In this document: one piece after another, positions 36,299 to 45,646 of the stretch
How positions within the stretch are numbered: position 1 is the first letter of the stretch
Layout: every line of letters starts with the position of its first letter
DNA from: Kineosporia sp. NBRC 101731
GTDB lineage: Bacteria; Actinomycetota; Actinomycetes; Actinomycetales; Kineosporiaceae
Assembly (NCBI RefSeq): GCF_030269305.1
Contig: NZ_BSTC01000013.1
Span: 62,001 to 126,000 of the forward strand
Direction of reading: 5' to 3'
DNA length: 64,000 bases
Made by a program: the position numbers and the translations under genes
The notes under the pieces: model-generated
Database searches by the model: none
What the model saw: only the letters and a program-made list of their open reading frames with translations
Told to the model about the DNA's origin: nothing

Positions 36299-37063
36299 AT
36301 GGGCACTCTGGAGAACAAGACCGCACTGGTGACCGGTTCCAGCCGGGGGATCGGGCGGGCCACGGCCCTGCGCCTGGCCGCCGAGGGCGCCGTGGTCGCG
36401 GTGCACTACGCGAGCAACGGCACAGCGGCCAAGGAGACCCTGGTCGCGATCGAGTCGGCCGGTGGCAAGGGCTTTCTCGTGCAGGCCGAGCTGGGGGTGC
36501 CCGGTGACGTCGACACCTTGGTCACGGCGCTGACGGCGGGACTGGTCGAGCACACGGGTGAGGCGCGGCTGGACATCCTGGTGAACAACGCCGGGATCAT
36601 GGGCGGGGTCAAGCCCGAAGACCTGACCGGGGAGATCTTCGACCGGCTGATGGCGGTCAACGCGAAGGCACCGCTGTTCCTCACGCTGAAGGTGCTGGAG
36701 TTCATGCCCGACGGCGGCCGGATCGTCAACATCGGTACCGGGTTGCTGCGGTACGCCAACCCGGAGGAGATCGCCTACTCGATGAGCAAGGGGGCGCTCG
36801 ACCAGACCAGTCTGCACCTGGCCCGTCTGCTGGGGCCGCGCAACATCACGGTCAACACGGTGTCGCCGGGCGTCACCAACAACGGCACGCCGATCTTCGA
36901 GGTGCCCGAGGCCCGCGAGTTCATGGCGAACATGACGGCTTTCAAGCGCATCGGGGAGCCGGAGGACATCGCCGACGTGGTGGCGTTCCTGGCCTCGAAC
37001 GACGCCCGGTGGATCACCGGCACGTTCGTCGACGCCAGCGGCGGCACGCTGCTGGGCGGCTGA
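36299..37063 (+). CDS. SDR reductase, LanV/UrdM-reductase type
   Basis: A 254-aa classical SDR. ATG 36299 is chosen for GGAGGA at 36289-36294; an ATG at 36287 would overlap that site. Motifs are VTGSSRGIGRATALRL, NNAGIMGG and YSMSKGALD. The Ser position reads NIGTGLLRY. The resemblance is to LanV and the reductase half of UrdM/PgaM, which reduce C-6 and release the angucyclinone. It is separated from the oxygenase by the palindrome-bearing gap but followed closely by the acyltransferase gene. Confidence 0.9.
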   Translation: MGTLENKTALVTGSSRGIGRATALRLAAEGAVVAVHYASNGTAAKETLVAIESAGGKGFLVQAELGVPGDVDTLVTALTAGLVEHTGEARLDILVNNAGIMGGVKPEDLTGEIFDRLMAVNAKAPLFLTLKVLEFMPDGGRIVNIGTGLLRYANPEEIAYSMSKGALDQTSLHLARLLGPRNITVNTVSPGVTNNGTPIFEVPEAREFMANMTAFKRIGEPEDIADVVAFLASNDARWITGTFVDASGGTLLGG

Positions 37064-37067
37064 GGGC

Positions 37068-38009
37068 ATGGACGACACGGCCTTCGTCTTTCCCGGGCAG
37101 GGCTCGCAGCAGGTCGGGATGGGTCTCGACCTGCTGCGGCAGTACCCGGACCGGGTGCGGCCCTACTACGAGAGCGCCGACGAGATCCTCGGGATGAAGC
37201 TGTCGCGGCTGTGCTGGGAAGGGCCGCAGGAGGCCCTGCAGTCGACGTCGGTGACGCAGCCGGCCGTGTTCCTCACCAGCGTCGTCACTCTCGCGGTGCT
37301 GACCGAGCACGGCCTGCGGCCCGGCGTCGTGGCCGGGCACAGTCTGGGGGAGTACGCGGCCCTGGTCTGTGCCGGGGTGCTGGAGTGGACCGACGCGCTG
37401 CGGCTGGTGCGGCTTCGGGGGCAGCTGATGGAGGCCGTCAACGAGCGCACACCGGGGCGGATGGCGGCCGTGCTGGGGCTGGACCTGGCCGAGGTCGAGG
37501 ACCTGTGCCTGCTCACCGAGAGGGTCGTGGAGGTGGCCAACGACAACGCTCCCGGACAGGTCGTGGTCTCCGGCACGGTCGACGGGGTCGAGGCGCTGAG
37601 CGAGGTGGCCCGGGCGGCCGGTGCGACCCGGGTGGTCGCCCTGCCGGTCGGGGCGCCGTTCCACTGCAGCTTGATGGCCGAGGTCGAGGACGAGTTCGCC
37701 CTGGCCCTGGACGGCACGACGTTTCGGGATCCGGTGCTGCCGGTGATCTCGAGCGTCACGGCCGCGCCGCTGACCACCGCGGCCCAGACCCGGTCGGTGC
37801 TGCGGCGTCAGCTCACCGGCCGGGTGCGCTGGACCGAGGCGGTCCGGGCGATGGCGCGCGAGGGCGCCGGCCGGTTCGTCGAGGTGGGCCCGGGAAAGGT
37901 GCTCGGCGGTCTGTGCCGCCGGGCGGTCCCGGGTTCGGCCGCCCACGCGACCGGGACGCTGGAGTCCCTGAGCCGCACCGTGGAAACGTCAAGGCCGGCC
38001 CTACGTTGA
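37068..38009 (+). CDS. Malonyl-CoA:ACP acyltransferase
   Basis: A 313-aa FabD-like transferase. It has AFVFPGQGSQQVGMG at the start, the nucleophile Ser in AGHSLGEYAAL near residue 90, and the His in APFHCSLMAEVE. This is a full-length, apparently active enzyme. It could load malonyl onto the polyketide ACP, the accessory ACP or both, or serve as a starter acyltransferase of DpsD type together with the KASIII-like protein at 19503. It starts 4 bp after the SDR stop. Confidence 0.93.
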   Translation: MDDTAFVFPGQGSQQVGMGLDLLRQYPDRVRPYYESADEILGMKLSRLCWEGPQEALQSTSVTQPAVFLTSVVTLAVLTEHGLRPGVVAGHSLGEYAALVCAGVLEWTDALRLVRLRGQLMEAVNERTPGRMAAVLGLDLAEVEDLCLLTERVVEVANDNAPGQVVVSGTVDGVEALSEVARAAGATRVVALPVGAPFHCSLMAEVEDEFALALDGTTFRDPVLPVISSVTAAPLTTAAQTRSVLRRQLTGRVRWTEAVRAMAREGAGRFVEVGPGKVLGGLCRRAVPGSAAHATGTLESLSRTVETSRPALR

Positions 38010-38059
38010 GACCGGCACTGCGACTTGGGATCGGCACTGCGATGAGAGGTGCTCCAGAC

Positions 38060-39631
38060 ATGCTCGATATGCATCCCACCCGCCGGGTGGTCCATCACCT
38101 GGTCGAGGAGCTCGACGAGATCAAGCGGTCGGCCCGGGCCGTGAACCCGAAGGCGACCGAACGTCAGCGGTCCAAGGGCAAGCTGACCCCGTACGAGCGC
38201 ATCGAGCTGCTGCTGGACGAGGAGTCGTTCACCGAGATCGAGCCGCTGCGACGGCACCGGGCCACCGGGTTCGGCCTGGAAGACCGCCGCCCGCACACCG
38301 ACGGTGTCGTGACCGGCTGGGGAACGATCGAGGGGCGAACGGTTTTCGTCTACGCCCACGACTTCCGGATCTTCGGCGGGGCGCTCGGTGAGGCCCACGC
38401 TCAGAAGATCCACAAGGTGATGGATCTGGCCCTGAGCGCTGGGGCGCCGCTGGTCTCGCTGAACGACGGGGCCGGTGCGCGCATCCAGGAGGGCGTGACG
38501 GCCCTGGCCGGCTACGGCGGGATCTTCGTGCGCAACACCCGGGCCTCGGGGGTGATCCCGCAGATCTCGGTGATGCTGGGCCCGTGCGCGGGCGGGGCGG
38601 CCTACTCGCCGGCCCTGACCGACTTCGTCTTCATGGTGCGGGACACCTCGCAGATGTTCATCACCGGGCCGGACGTGGTGCAGGCCGTGACCGGTGAGCA
38701 GGAGACCCTGGACGGGCTGGGCGGTGCCGACGTGCACGCCGGCACCTCGGGGGTGGCGCACTTCGTCTACGAGGACGAGGAGTCGTGCCTGGCCGACGTG
38801 CGCTACCTGGTCTCGATGCTGCCGCAGAACAACCGCGAGCTGCCGCCGGTGACGCCCACCGACGACCCGGCCGACCGCTCGGGCGACGGCCTGATGGACC
38901 TGGTGCCGACCGACCCGAACCGGGCCTACGACATGACCGAGGTGATCGGGCAGGTCGTCGACGACGGTGAGTTCTTCGAGGTGCACGAGGCCTGGGCCCA
39001 GAACGTGATCTGCGCGCTGGCCCGGCTCGACGGTCACGTCGTGGGCATCGTGGCCAATCAGCCCAGCCGTCTGGCCGGGGCCCTCGACATCCAGGCCAGT
39101 GAGAAGGCCGCGCGGTTCGTGCAGTTCTGCGACGCGTTCAACATTCCCCTGGTGACGCTGGTCGACGTGCCCGGGTTCCTGCCGGGTGTGCAGCAGGAGC
39201 ACTCGGGCATCATCCGGCACGGGGCGAAGCTGCTGTACGCGTACTGCAACGCCACGGTGCCGCGGATCTCGCTGGTGTTGCGCAAGGCCTACGGCGGCGC
39301 GTACATCGTGATGGACTCCCGGTCGATCGGGGCCGACCTGGCCCTGGCCTGGCCCACCAACGAGATCGCGGTGATGGGCGCGGAGGGCGCGGCCAACGTC
39401 ATCTTCCGGCACGAGATCAAGGCCGCGGGCGACCCGGTGGCCACGGCCGCGCGGATGGCCAAGGAGTACCGCACCGCTCTCATGCATCCCTACTACGCGG
39501 CCGAACGCGGCCTGGTCGACGACGTGATCGATCCGGCCGACACCCGCCGTACCCTGATCCGCTCGCTGGACATGCTCCGCCAGAAGCACGCGGAGCTGCC
39601 CTCGCGCAAGCACGGGAACCCGCCCCAGTGA
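38060..39631 (+). CDS. Acyl-CoA carboxylase, carboxyltransferase beta subunit
   Basis: A 523-aa carboxyltransferase of the AccD5/PccB type. ATG 38060 is preferred because GAGAGGTG lies 8 bp upstream. The two crotonase-like halves are visible: NDGAGARIQEGVTALAGYGG and SGVIPQISVMLGPCAGGAAY (acyl-CoA oxyanion), then DVPGFLPGVQQEHSG and RKAYGGAYIVM (biotin side). It carboxylates acetyl-CoA or propionyl-CoA. With the epsilon subunit immediately after and the biotin subunit at 43733 it gives a complete enzyme for making extender units inside the cluster, comparable to JadJ-type genes. Confidence 0.95.
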   Translation: MLDMHPTRRVVHHLVEELDEIKRSARAVNPKATERQRSKGKLTPYERIELLLDEESFTEIEPLRRHRATGFGLEDRRPHTDGVVTGWGTIEGRTVFVYAHDFRIFGGALGEAHAQKIHKVMDLALSAGAPLVSLNDGAGARIQEGVTALAGYGGIFVRNTRASGVIPQISVMLGPCAGGAAYSPALTDFVFMVRDTSQMFITGPDVVQAVTGEQETLDGLGGADVHAGTSGVAHFVYEDEESCLADVRYLVSMLPQNNRELPPVTPTDDPADRSGDGLMDLVPTDPNRAYDMTEVIGQVVDDGEFFEVHEAWAQNVICALARLDGHVVGIVANQPSRLAGALDIQASEKAARFVQFCDAFNIPLVTLVDVPGFLPGVQQEHSGIIRHGAKLLYAYCNATVPRISLVLRKAYGGAYIVMDSRSIGADLALAWPTNEIAVMGAEGAANVIFRHEIKAAGDPVATAARMAKEYRTALMHPYYAAERGLVDDVIDPADTRRTLIRSLDMLRQKHAELPSRKHGNPPQ

Positions 39632-39837
39632 GCGAGTTACGGGTCACCGCGGGAAATCCGGACGCGGACGAGCTGGCGGCGCTGGTCGGGGCGCTGCTGA
39701 TGCTGGCCGTGGCGCCCGGCGGTGACGCCCGCCGGGCCTCGGCCGGGTGGCACCGGCCTGAACGCCCCGCCCGGTTCGTCGCGGCCTCGTCCTGGACCGG
39801 TCGGTCGGGTCGTGCAGGTCGTGCAGGCCGGTCATGA
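39628..39837 (+). CDS. Acyl-CoA carboxylase epsilon subunit
   Basis: A 69-aa protein starting GTG inside the stop of the carboxyltransferase gene. The N-terminal VSELRVTAGNPDADELAAL followed by a hydrophobic helix and an Arg-rich, Trp-containing tail (SAGWHRPERPAR) is the usual look of actinobacterial AccE proteins, which hold the beta hexamer and biotin subunit together. Its end overlaps the end of the convergent response-regulator gene by 6 bp. This marks the end of the 23690-39837 run. Confidence 0.85.
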   Translation: MSELRVTAGNPDADELAALVGALLMLAVAPGGDARRASAGWHRPERPARFVAASSWTGRSGRAGRAGRS

Positions 39838-40566
39838 GACGGCGCGTGGTGAACCGGTCTCGTGGATGATGCGGTGCGGGCCGGTCGCGGGGGCGGGGGA
39901 CCCGATGAGTCCGGCCGCCACCGCCCGGTTCACCGCGTCGATGCGCGAGACCGCGTCGAGCTTGACGAAGATGTTGCGCAGATGACGTTTGATCGCCGGC
40001 TGCGGAACGCCCAGCCGGGTGGCGATCTGGGCGTTGCTCAGGGCCTCGGCGGTGAGCCGGAGCACCTCCAGTTCGCGTTCGGTCAGGGCGGAACGATCAG
40101 TGGACGCGTCGGGCACCAGGGAGGAAGCGCTCAGTTTCTCCAGGGTGGGCCGGGAGACCGACAGCACGCAGCGGTTGCTGTCGGGCCGGGCGGCCCGGAC
40201 CACGCCGATCAGCTCGTACTTGCTGGTGGTCTTCAGCAGGTAGGCGTGGATCTGCAGGTCGATGAGCTCCCGGATGAGCTGCGGGGAGTCGAACATCGAC
40301 AGCACGACGACCATGGTCAGCGGGGAGACCTCGCGCATCTGCTGCACCGTGACCGTGACGTGGTTGCCGGGGATCTCGACGTCGAGCAGCACCACGTCGG
40401 GCTGGGTGCGCTCGACCAGGCTGACGGCCTCGGGACTGCTCTCGGCCTCGCCCACGACCTCGAAATCGTGCTGTGTCTCGAGGATCTGCCGCAGTCCCTC
40501 GCGCAGCAGGGAATGGTCGTCGACCAGGGCGATCCGGGTGTTCTCGGAATCTGCGAAGACGGTCAC
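39832..40566 (-). CDS. NarL/LuxR-type response regulator
   Basis: A 244-aa two-domain regulator. The receiver has the acidic pair ALVDDHSLLREGL, acceptor Asp62 (VVLLDVEIPG) and Lys in YLLKTTSKYEL. The C-terminal LuxR helix-turn-helix is LTERELEVLRLTAEALSN then IATRLGVPQPAIKRHLRNIF. All phosphorylation residues are intact, unlike the OmpR-type protein at 12698. It lies 3 bp after its cognate kinase gene. Position inside the cluster implies control of the pathway, perhaps of the SARP gene divergent from the kinase. Confidence 0.94.
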   Translation of the reverse strand: MTVFADSENTRIALVDDHSLLREGLRQILETQHDFEVVGEAESSPEAVSLVERTQPDVVLLDVEIPGNHVTVTVQQMREVSPLTMVVVLSMFDSPQLIRELIDLQIHAYLLKTTSKYELIGVVRAARPDSNRCVLSVSRPTLEKLSASSLVPDASTDRSALTERELEVLRLTAEALSNAQIATRLGVPQPAIKRHLRNIFVKLDAVSRIDAVNRAVAAGLIGSPAPATGPHRIIHETGSPRAVS

Positions 40567-40569
40567 GGA

Positions 40570-41673
40570 TCAGCTCCTGACCAGATCGGCGGGCGGCAAC
40601 GGCACGATCAGGTCCAGGCGGGTGCCGTAGCGGCGCTGGCTGTGGATCCGCAGCCGCGCGCCGACCAGCTGGGCCCGTTCCTGCATGGACCGCAGCCCGG
40701 TGCCGGCGAAGACGTTCCCGTCACCCGGAGGTGGGCCGGTGTCGAAACCCGAGCCGTCGTCCTCGATCGTGGCCCGCAACTCGCGGGGCAGGATCTCGAT
40801 GGAGACGAACAGGTGGTCGGGGTCGGAGTGGGTCAGGGCGTTGCGCACCGCCTCGTTGACGATGAGGAACACCTCGCCGCGCAGGTCGTCCGACAGCCAG
40901 CTCTCGTCGCCGTTCACCGTGACCTCGGTGCGCACCTCGTGCTGTGCGAGCTGGCCGATCTGACTGTCCAGAGCGGCCTTCAGTGATTCCTTGGGAGACT
41001 GCAGACGTAGCCCGGCCAGCACGTGGCGGGTCGTCTCCATCGCTTCGCTGACCTGCTGCTGCGCCTGTCTCAGCACCTGTCTCGCCCCGCCGCCGGGGGG
41101 CGTGATCTCCTGCGCGGTCTCGATCTGGCGCAGGGCCAGACTCAGGGTGTTGCCGACCCGGTCGTGCAGCTCCCGGGAGATCCGCAGGCGCTCCTCCTCG
41201 TTGGCCAGCCGGATCTCCTCCAGGCGCTGGTTGGCGTAGGCCTGCGAGGTGGCCAGGATGTGCGCGAAGGTTGTCTCGTTCAGCAGGACGGTGAAGTCAG
41301 CCGTCACCCGGGCGGAATCGGGTAGCTGCGCGAGGCAGGCGGCCATCGTCTCGGTGACGGAGCGGATCAGCTTGCCTGCGGCAACCAGCGAGTCGGTGGG
41401 ATGGATGACCTCCGAGCCCGGGAGGGTCGTGATCCGGCGCTCGACCAGCACCCCGTGTCGGTTGGTACGTGAGAAATGGCCGGACATCGATTCTTTCATC
41501 TCGTCCAGCACCACCCGGGCCTCGGTCATGATGAGATGGCGGATCGGGGCATCGGCGAGCTGGAAGCTGTCGATCTGGTCGAGATATCTGCCGTACCGGC
41601 TGAGAATCAGCTCTTGATTATCGTGAAGCAGTTGCGCCACAACATGTCTCGCGCTTTCAGGGCTGCCGTTCAC
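40570..41673 (-). CDS. Sensor histidine kinase, HisKA_3 (NarX/DegS) class
   Basis: A 367-aa kinase. GTG 41673 is chosen because GGGGAGG lies 4-10 bp before it. The N-terminal 150 residues are helical, without membrane segments, suggesting a cytoplasmic sensor (RsbR/RsbT-co-antagonist-like helices). The phospho-acceptor is His170 in ISRELHDRVGNTLSLAL. The ATPase domain has NEAVRNALTHSDPDH (N box) and IEDDGSGFDTG (G1), then GLRSMQERA (G2). Partner of the regulator at 39832. The signal is probably internal, since no extracellular domain exists. Confidence 0.93.
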   Translation of the reverse strand: MNGSPESARHVVAQLLHDNQELILSRYGRYLDQIDSFQLADAPIRHLIMTEARVVLDEMKESMSGHFSRTNRHGVLVERRITTLPGSEVIHPTDSLVAAGKLIRSVTETMAACLAQLPDSARVTADFTVLLNETTFAHILATSQAYANQRLEEIRLANEEERLRISRELHDRVGNTLSLALRQIETAQEITPPGGGARQVLRQAQQQVSEAMETTRHVLAGLRLQSPKESLKAALDSQIGQLAQHEVRTEVTVNGDESWLSDDLRGEVFLIVNEAVRNALTHSDPDHLFVSIEILPRELRATIEDDGSGFDTGPPPGDGNVFAGTGLRSMQERAQLVGARLRIHSQRRYGTRLDLIVPLPPADLVRS

Positions 41674-42048
41674 GATCCTCCCCAGTCGTCGTACAGGCGG
41701 CAAACGGACACGCCCTTGTGTCGGCATCGCGCGCGAAGCTGCGTACCTCCCTTATTACCGCAGCGTCGCTTGCGGAGCATAGGTCAAAAATGTAAAAGCT
41801 CAACGAACCATCTGTAAGTGCTACAAAAACGGCACCAAGGTGCACCGGTGAGCGTTCAACTTACTGTTCCGTGGAGGGTCGCCCGAACGGGCACTTCGGA
41901 ACCCGGTTCGGTCCGATTGATCGCGACGGTCGTTCCAAAGGATCGTCACGCGCCCCAAAGATCGCCTTCCCTTCTCGGTTTCACCACGCCCTTCCGACTT
42001 AGCATCGACCCGAGTCAACGTCACGGCAACGGGGCCGGGGGGCGAACC
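41674..42048. promoter_or_regulatory. Divergent promoter region, kinase/SARP
   Basis: A 375-bp intergenic region between the oppositely directed kinase and SARP genes. Its middle (about 41740-41840) is markedly AT-rich for this genome. No gene is credible in it. No exact consensus -10/-35 pair or heptamer repeat was identified. It is the natural target of the NarL-type regulator at 39832. Confidence 0.5.
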
Positions 42049-42831
42049 GTGACCGAGCTCGTGGGAGGGATCGTGACCTTGTTCCGTCTTCTCGGCTGCC
42101 TGGAGATCACCGCGGACGAGGGGGAGGACGCGCCGGCCCGGCCGTCCGCCCCGCCAAAGGTGAGGCAACTGCTCGTCTATCTGCTGCTGCGGGCCAACCA
42201 GGTGGTGCTCACCGACGACCTGATCGAGGAACTGTGGGGCGAACGACCCCCACGCAGTGCCATGGCCACCCTGCAGACCTACATGTGTCACCTCCGCAAG
42301 GATCTGGGCCGCACCTGGGGTGACGGCGTCCGCATCGAGACCCAGCCCGCCGGATACCGGCTCCATCTGGCTCCCGACGCCATCGACGTCCACCGGTTCC
42401 GCTCCCTGGTCGAACAGGCCGAACGGGTCTCCCGGGCCGGCCGCCACGAGTCCGCCCTCGCCCTGCTCGACCAGGCCCTGACGCTCTGGCGCGGCCCCGC
42501 GCTCGCCGACGTCACCCGAGGCCCCCTTCTCGACGCCTACGCCGTGCACCTGGAAGAAGAACGGCTGCGCGCCCAGGAACTGCGCTTCGACGCCGCCTTC
42601 GCCCTCGGCCTGCACCGCGACCAGATCGCCCCGCTGCGTGCCCTCGTCCGCATGCACCCCCTCAACGAGTGGCTGCACGGCCGGCTCATCGAGGCGCTCG
42701 TACACACCCATCGCCGGGGCGAGGCGCTCGCCGCCTACCACAGCCTCGAGGAGATCCTGGATCGCGAGATGGGGGTGCCGCCGTCCGAAGACGTCCGGCA
42801 GCTCCAGCGACAGATGCTGAAAGTGGGCTGA
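42049..42831 (+). CDS. SARP-family pathway activator
   Basis: A 260-aa Streptomyces antibiotic regulatory protein. It has the OmpR-like DNA-binding domain ([49 protein letters not shown]) followed by the bacterial transcriptional activation domain ([16 protein letters not shown] to [20 protein letters not shown]). The start is uncertain: GTG 42049 or GTG 42073 (GGAGGG only 3 bp before). Such proteins (ActII-ORF4, LndI, LanI) switch on aromatic polyketide operons by binding heptamer direct repeats. Candidates lie at 12615 and 23547. It is followed within 3 bp by rmlA. Confidence 0.93.
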   Translation: MTELVGGIVTLFRLLGCLEITADEGEDAPARPSAPPKVRQLLVYLLLRANQVVLTDDLIEELWGERPPRSAMATLQTYMCHLRKDLGRTWGDGVRIETQPAGYRLHLAPDAIDVHRFRSLVEQAERVSRAGRHESALALLDQALTLWRGPALADVTRGPLLDAYAVHLEEERLRAQELRFDAAFALGLHRDQIAPLRALVRMHPLNEWLHGRLIEALVHTHRRGEALAAYHSLEEILDREMGVPPSEDVRQLQRQMLKVG

Positions 42832-42833
42832 GC

Positions 42834-43736
42834 ATGCGAGGAATCATTCTGGCCGGGGGCACCGGCAGCAGGCTCTTCCCGATCACCAAGGCCATCAGCA
42901 AGCAGCTGATGCCGATCTACGACAAGCCGATGATCTACTACCCGCTCTCCACCCTGATGATGGCCGGTATCCGCGAGATCCTCGTCATCACCACCCCCTG
43001 GGAGCGCTCGCAGTTCGAGCGGCTGCTCGGTGACGGCTCCGAGCTGGGCATCCACATCGAGTTCGCCGACCAGCCGCAGCCCGACGGCCTGGCCCAGGCC
43101 TTCATCATCGGCGCCGACTTCATCGGCGACGAGCCGGTCGCGCTGATCCTGGGTGACAACATCTTCTACGGCCGGGGTCTGGGCGCTGCTCTGCGGGACT
43201 GCGTCGATCCAGTAGGGGCAAGGGTTTTCGCCTACCACGTGTCGGATCCGGGGGCCTACGCGGTGGTCGACTTCGACGACGCCGGGCAGGTGCTCTCGAT
43301 CGAGGAGAAGCCCGCGGCGCCGAAGAGCAACTACGCCGTGCCCGGCCTCTACTTCTACGACAACGACGTGGTCGACATCGCCCGGTCGGTGCGCCCCAGC
43401 CACCGCGGCGAGCTGGAGATCACCACCGTCAACGAGCACTACCTGGAGCGGGGACTGCTGCGGGTGAACGTGCTGGAGCGCGGCACGGCCTGGCTCGACA
43501 CCGGAACCTTCGGGTCGATGATGGACGCCGGCGAGTTCGTGCAGGTCATCGAGACCCGGCAGGGTCATCTGGTGGGTTGCCCGGAAGAGGTGGCCTGGCG
43601 CAACGGCTGGATCGACGACTCCGGGCTGATCACCCTGGCCGCGGCCATGGAGAAGTCCGGGTACGGCACCTACCTGATGAATCTTCTGGCGGCCCGCACC
43701 TGGAGCGCCGGATCCCAGCCGGAAGGAGCGAGATGA
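42834..43736 (+). CDS. rmlA: Glucose-1-phosphate thymidylyltransferase
   Basis: A 300-aa nucleotidyltransferase. It has the signature [20 protein letters not shown], then [28 protein letters not shown] and [20 protein letters not shown]. It makes dTDP-glucose, the first step toward the cluster's deoxysugar, and feeds RmlB at 25674. It is far from the other sugar genes but sits in an operon with the SARP (3 bp before) and the biotin carboxylase (overlap after), so its supply is tied to activator expression. Confidence 0.96.
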   Translation: MRGIILAGGTGSRLFPITKAISKQLMPIYDKPMIYYPLSTLMMAGIREILVITTPWERSQFERLLGDGSELGIHIEFADQPQPDGLAQAFIIGADFIGDEPVALILGDNIFYGRGLGAALRDCVDPVGARVFAYHVSDPGAYAVVDFDDAGQVLSIEEKPAAPKSNYAVPGLYFYDNDVVDIARSVRPSHRGELEITTVNEHYLERGLLRVNVLERGTAWLDTGTFGSMMDAGEFVQVIETRQGHLVGCPEEVAWRNGWIDDSGLITLAAAMEKSGYGTYLMNLLAARTWSAGSQPEGAR

Positions 43737-45481
43737 GCATCAGCAAGGTCCTGATCGCCAACCGGGGTGAGATCGCGGTGCGGATCGCGCGCGCCTGCCG
43801 GGACGCCGGTATCGCCTCGGTGGCCGTGTACGCCGAGCCCGACCGGGACGCCCTGCACGTCACGGTGGCCGACGAGGCGTACTCGCTGGAGGGTGTGACG
43901 GCGGCGGAGTCGTACCTGATGGTCGACAAGCTGCTGGACGTGGCCTCGCGTTCGGGGGCGGATGCGGTGCATCCGGGGTACGGGTTCCTGGCCGAGAACG
44001 CCGATTTCGCGACGGCGGTGCTGGCTGCGGGGCTGACCTGGATCGGCCCGCCCCCGGAGGCGATCGATGTGCTGGGTGACAAGGTCAAGGCCCGCCACAT
44101 CGCTCAGCGCGCGGGAGCACCCCTGGTGCCGGGCACGAGGGATCCGGTGCAGACGGCGGACGAGGTGGCCACCTTCGCCCGTGAGCACGGGCTCCCGGTG
44201 GCGATCAAGGCCGCCTTCGGTGGTGGTGGGCGGGGCTTGAAGGTCGCCCGCACGCTGGAGGAGATCCCGGAGCTGTTCGAGTCCGCGACCCGTGAGGCGG
44301 TGGCCGCGTTCGGGCGGGGTGAGTGTTTCGTGGAGCGGTTCCTCGATCACCCGCGGCACGTGGAGACCCAGTGCCTGGCCGATGCCCACGGGCACGTGGT
44401 GGTCGTCTCCACCCGGGACTGCTCGCTGCAGCGCCGCAACCAGAAACTGGTCGAGGAGGCACCCGCCCCGTTCCTGACCCACGACCAGACCGCCGAGCTG
44501 TACCGCGCGTCGAAGGCAATCCTGACCGAGGCCGGATACGTCGGCGCCGGCACCTGTGAATTCCTGATCGGCCCCGACGGCACGATCTCGTTCCTGGAGG
44601 TCAACACCCGCCTGCAGGTCGAGCACCCGGTCTCCGAGGAGGTCACCGGCCTGGACCTGGTGCGTGAGCAGCTGCGGGTCGCGGCCGGGGAGCCGCTGGG
44701 TTACGACGATCCGCCGGTGCGGGGGCACTCGATCGAGTTCCGGATCAACGGTGAGGACGCGGGGCGCAACTTCCTGCCCCAGCCGGGCACCGTGGTGGTG
44801 TTCGAGCCTCCGTCCGGGCCGGGTGTGCGTCTGGACTCGGGTGTGGTGGCGGGTTCGGTGATCGGGGGCGGGTTCGACTCGATGCTGGCCAAGCTGATCG
44901 TCACCGGTGCCACCCGCCGTCAGGCGCTGGAACGGGCCCGGCGGGCGCTGGGCGAGTTCGTGGTGGAGGGTCTGCCGACGGTGCTGCCGTTCCATCGGGC
45001 GGTCGTGGCGGACCCGGCCTTCACCAGTGAGCCGTTCACGGTGCACACCCGCTGGATCGAGACCGAGTTCGACAACACCATCCCGCCCTGGACCGGGGTC
45101 GCCTCCGACGGGGAGTCACTCGGTGACCCGCGCGAGAAGATGGTGGTGGAGGTCGGCGGTAAACGGCTGGAGGTCGTTCTGCCGGCCGGTCTGGGGTCGT
45201 CCGGCACCCCGGCCGTCCGTAAGGCGCCGCGCCGGGCGAAGGGAAAGGTTTCGGCCGGGGCCGGTGGCGACGCCCTGACCTCACCGATGCAGGGCACGAT
45301 CGTCAAGGTCGCCGTCGAGGAGGGGCAGCGCCTGGAGGTGGGCGACCTGGTCGTGGTGCTCGAGGCGATGAAGATGGAACAGCCCCTCACCGCCCACAAG
45401 GCCGGGATCGCGACCGGCCTGACCGCCCAGATCGGTCAGACGGTCACGTCGGGTGCGCTGATCTGCGAGCTCAAGGACTGA
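43733..45481 (+). CDS. Acyl-CoA carboxylase alpha subunit (biotin carboxylase + BCCP)
   Basis: A 582-aa biotinylated alpha subunit. The biotin carboxylase part starts [18 protein letters not shown], has the ATP-grasp loop [13 protein letters not shown], and [17 protein letters not shown]. The C-terminal carrier domain has the biotin site Lys in [14 protein letters not shown]. It pairs with the beta and epsilon subunits at 38060-39837. The set is complete but split by the two-component and SARP genes. It starts inside the rmlA stop and ends at a strong terminator, which probably marks the right end of the biosynthetic cluster. Confidence 0.96.
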   Translation: MSISKVLIANRGEIAVRIARACRDAGIASVAVYAEPDRDALHVTVADEAYSLEGVTAAESYLMVDKLLDVASRSGADAVHPGYGFLAENADFATAVLAAGLTWIGPPPEAIDVLGDKVKARHIAQRAGAPLVPGTRDPVQTADEVATFAREHGLPVAIKAAFGGGGRGLKVARTLEEIPELFESATREAVAAFGRGECFVERFLDHPRHVETQCLADAHGHVVVVSTRDCSLQRRNQKLVEEAPAPFLTHDQTAELYRASKAILTEAGYVGAGTCEFLIGPDGTISFLEVNTRLQVEHPVSEEVTGLDLVREQLRVAAGEPLGYDDPPVRGHSIEFRINGEDAGRNFLPQPGTVVVFEPPSGPGVRLDSGVVAGSVIGGGFDSMLAKLIVTGATRRQALERARRALGEFVVEGLPTVLPFHRAVVADPAFTSEPFTVHTRWIETEFDNTIPPWTGVASDGESLGDPREKMVVEVGGKRLEVVLPAGLGSSGTPAVRKAPRRAKGKVSAGAGGDALTSPMQGTIVKVAVEEGQRLEVGDLVVVLEAMKMEQPLTAHKAGIATGLTAQIGQTVTSGALICELKD

Positions 45482-45510
45482 ATCACGAGGGCGATCGGGT
45501 GCGAGGTGAA

Positions 45511-45541
45511 CGACGTCGGGCTCCCCGGGAGCCCGACGTCG
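45511..45541. terminator. Strong terminator hairpin after biotin carboxylase gene
   Basis: A perfect inverted repeat of 15-bp arms around a single base (CGACGTCGGGCTCCC/GGGAGCCCGACGTCG), 29 bp after the stop codon and followed by CCTTCA. It ends the SARP-rmlA-carboxylase transcript and marks the likely cluster boundary. Confidence 0.85.
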
Positions 45542-45646
45542 CCTTCACATTCGGGCGGATACCGGGAAACCGGTTCTGGCGGGCATCCTCCAGCGGGACA
45601 ATGCGGTGCGCGACGGTCGGGGGATCGGCGCCGTACGGGAGGCGCC

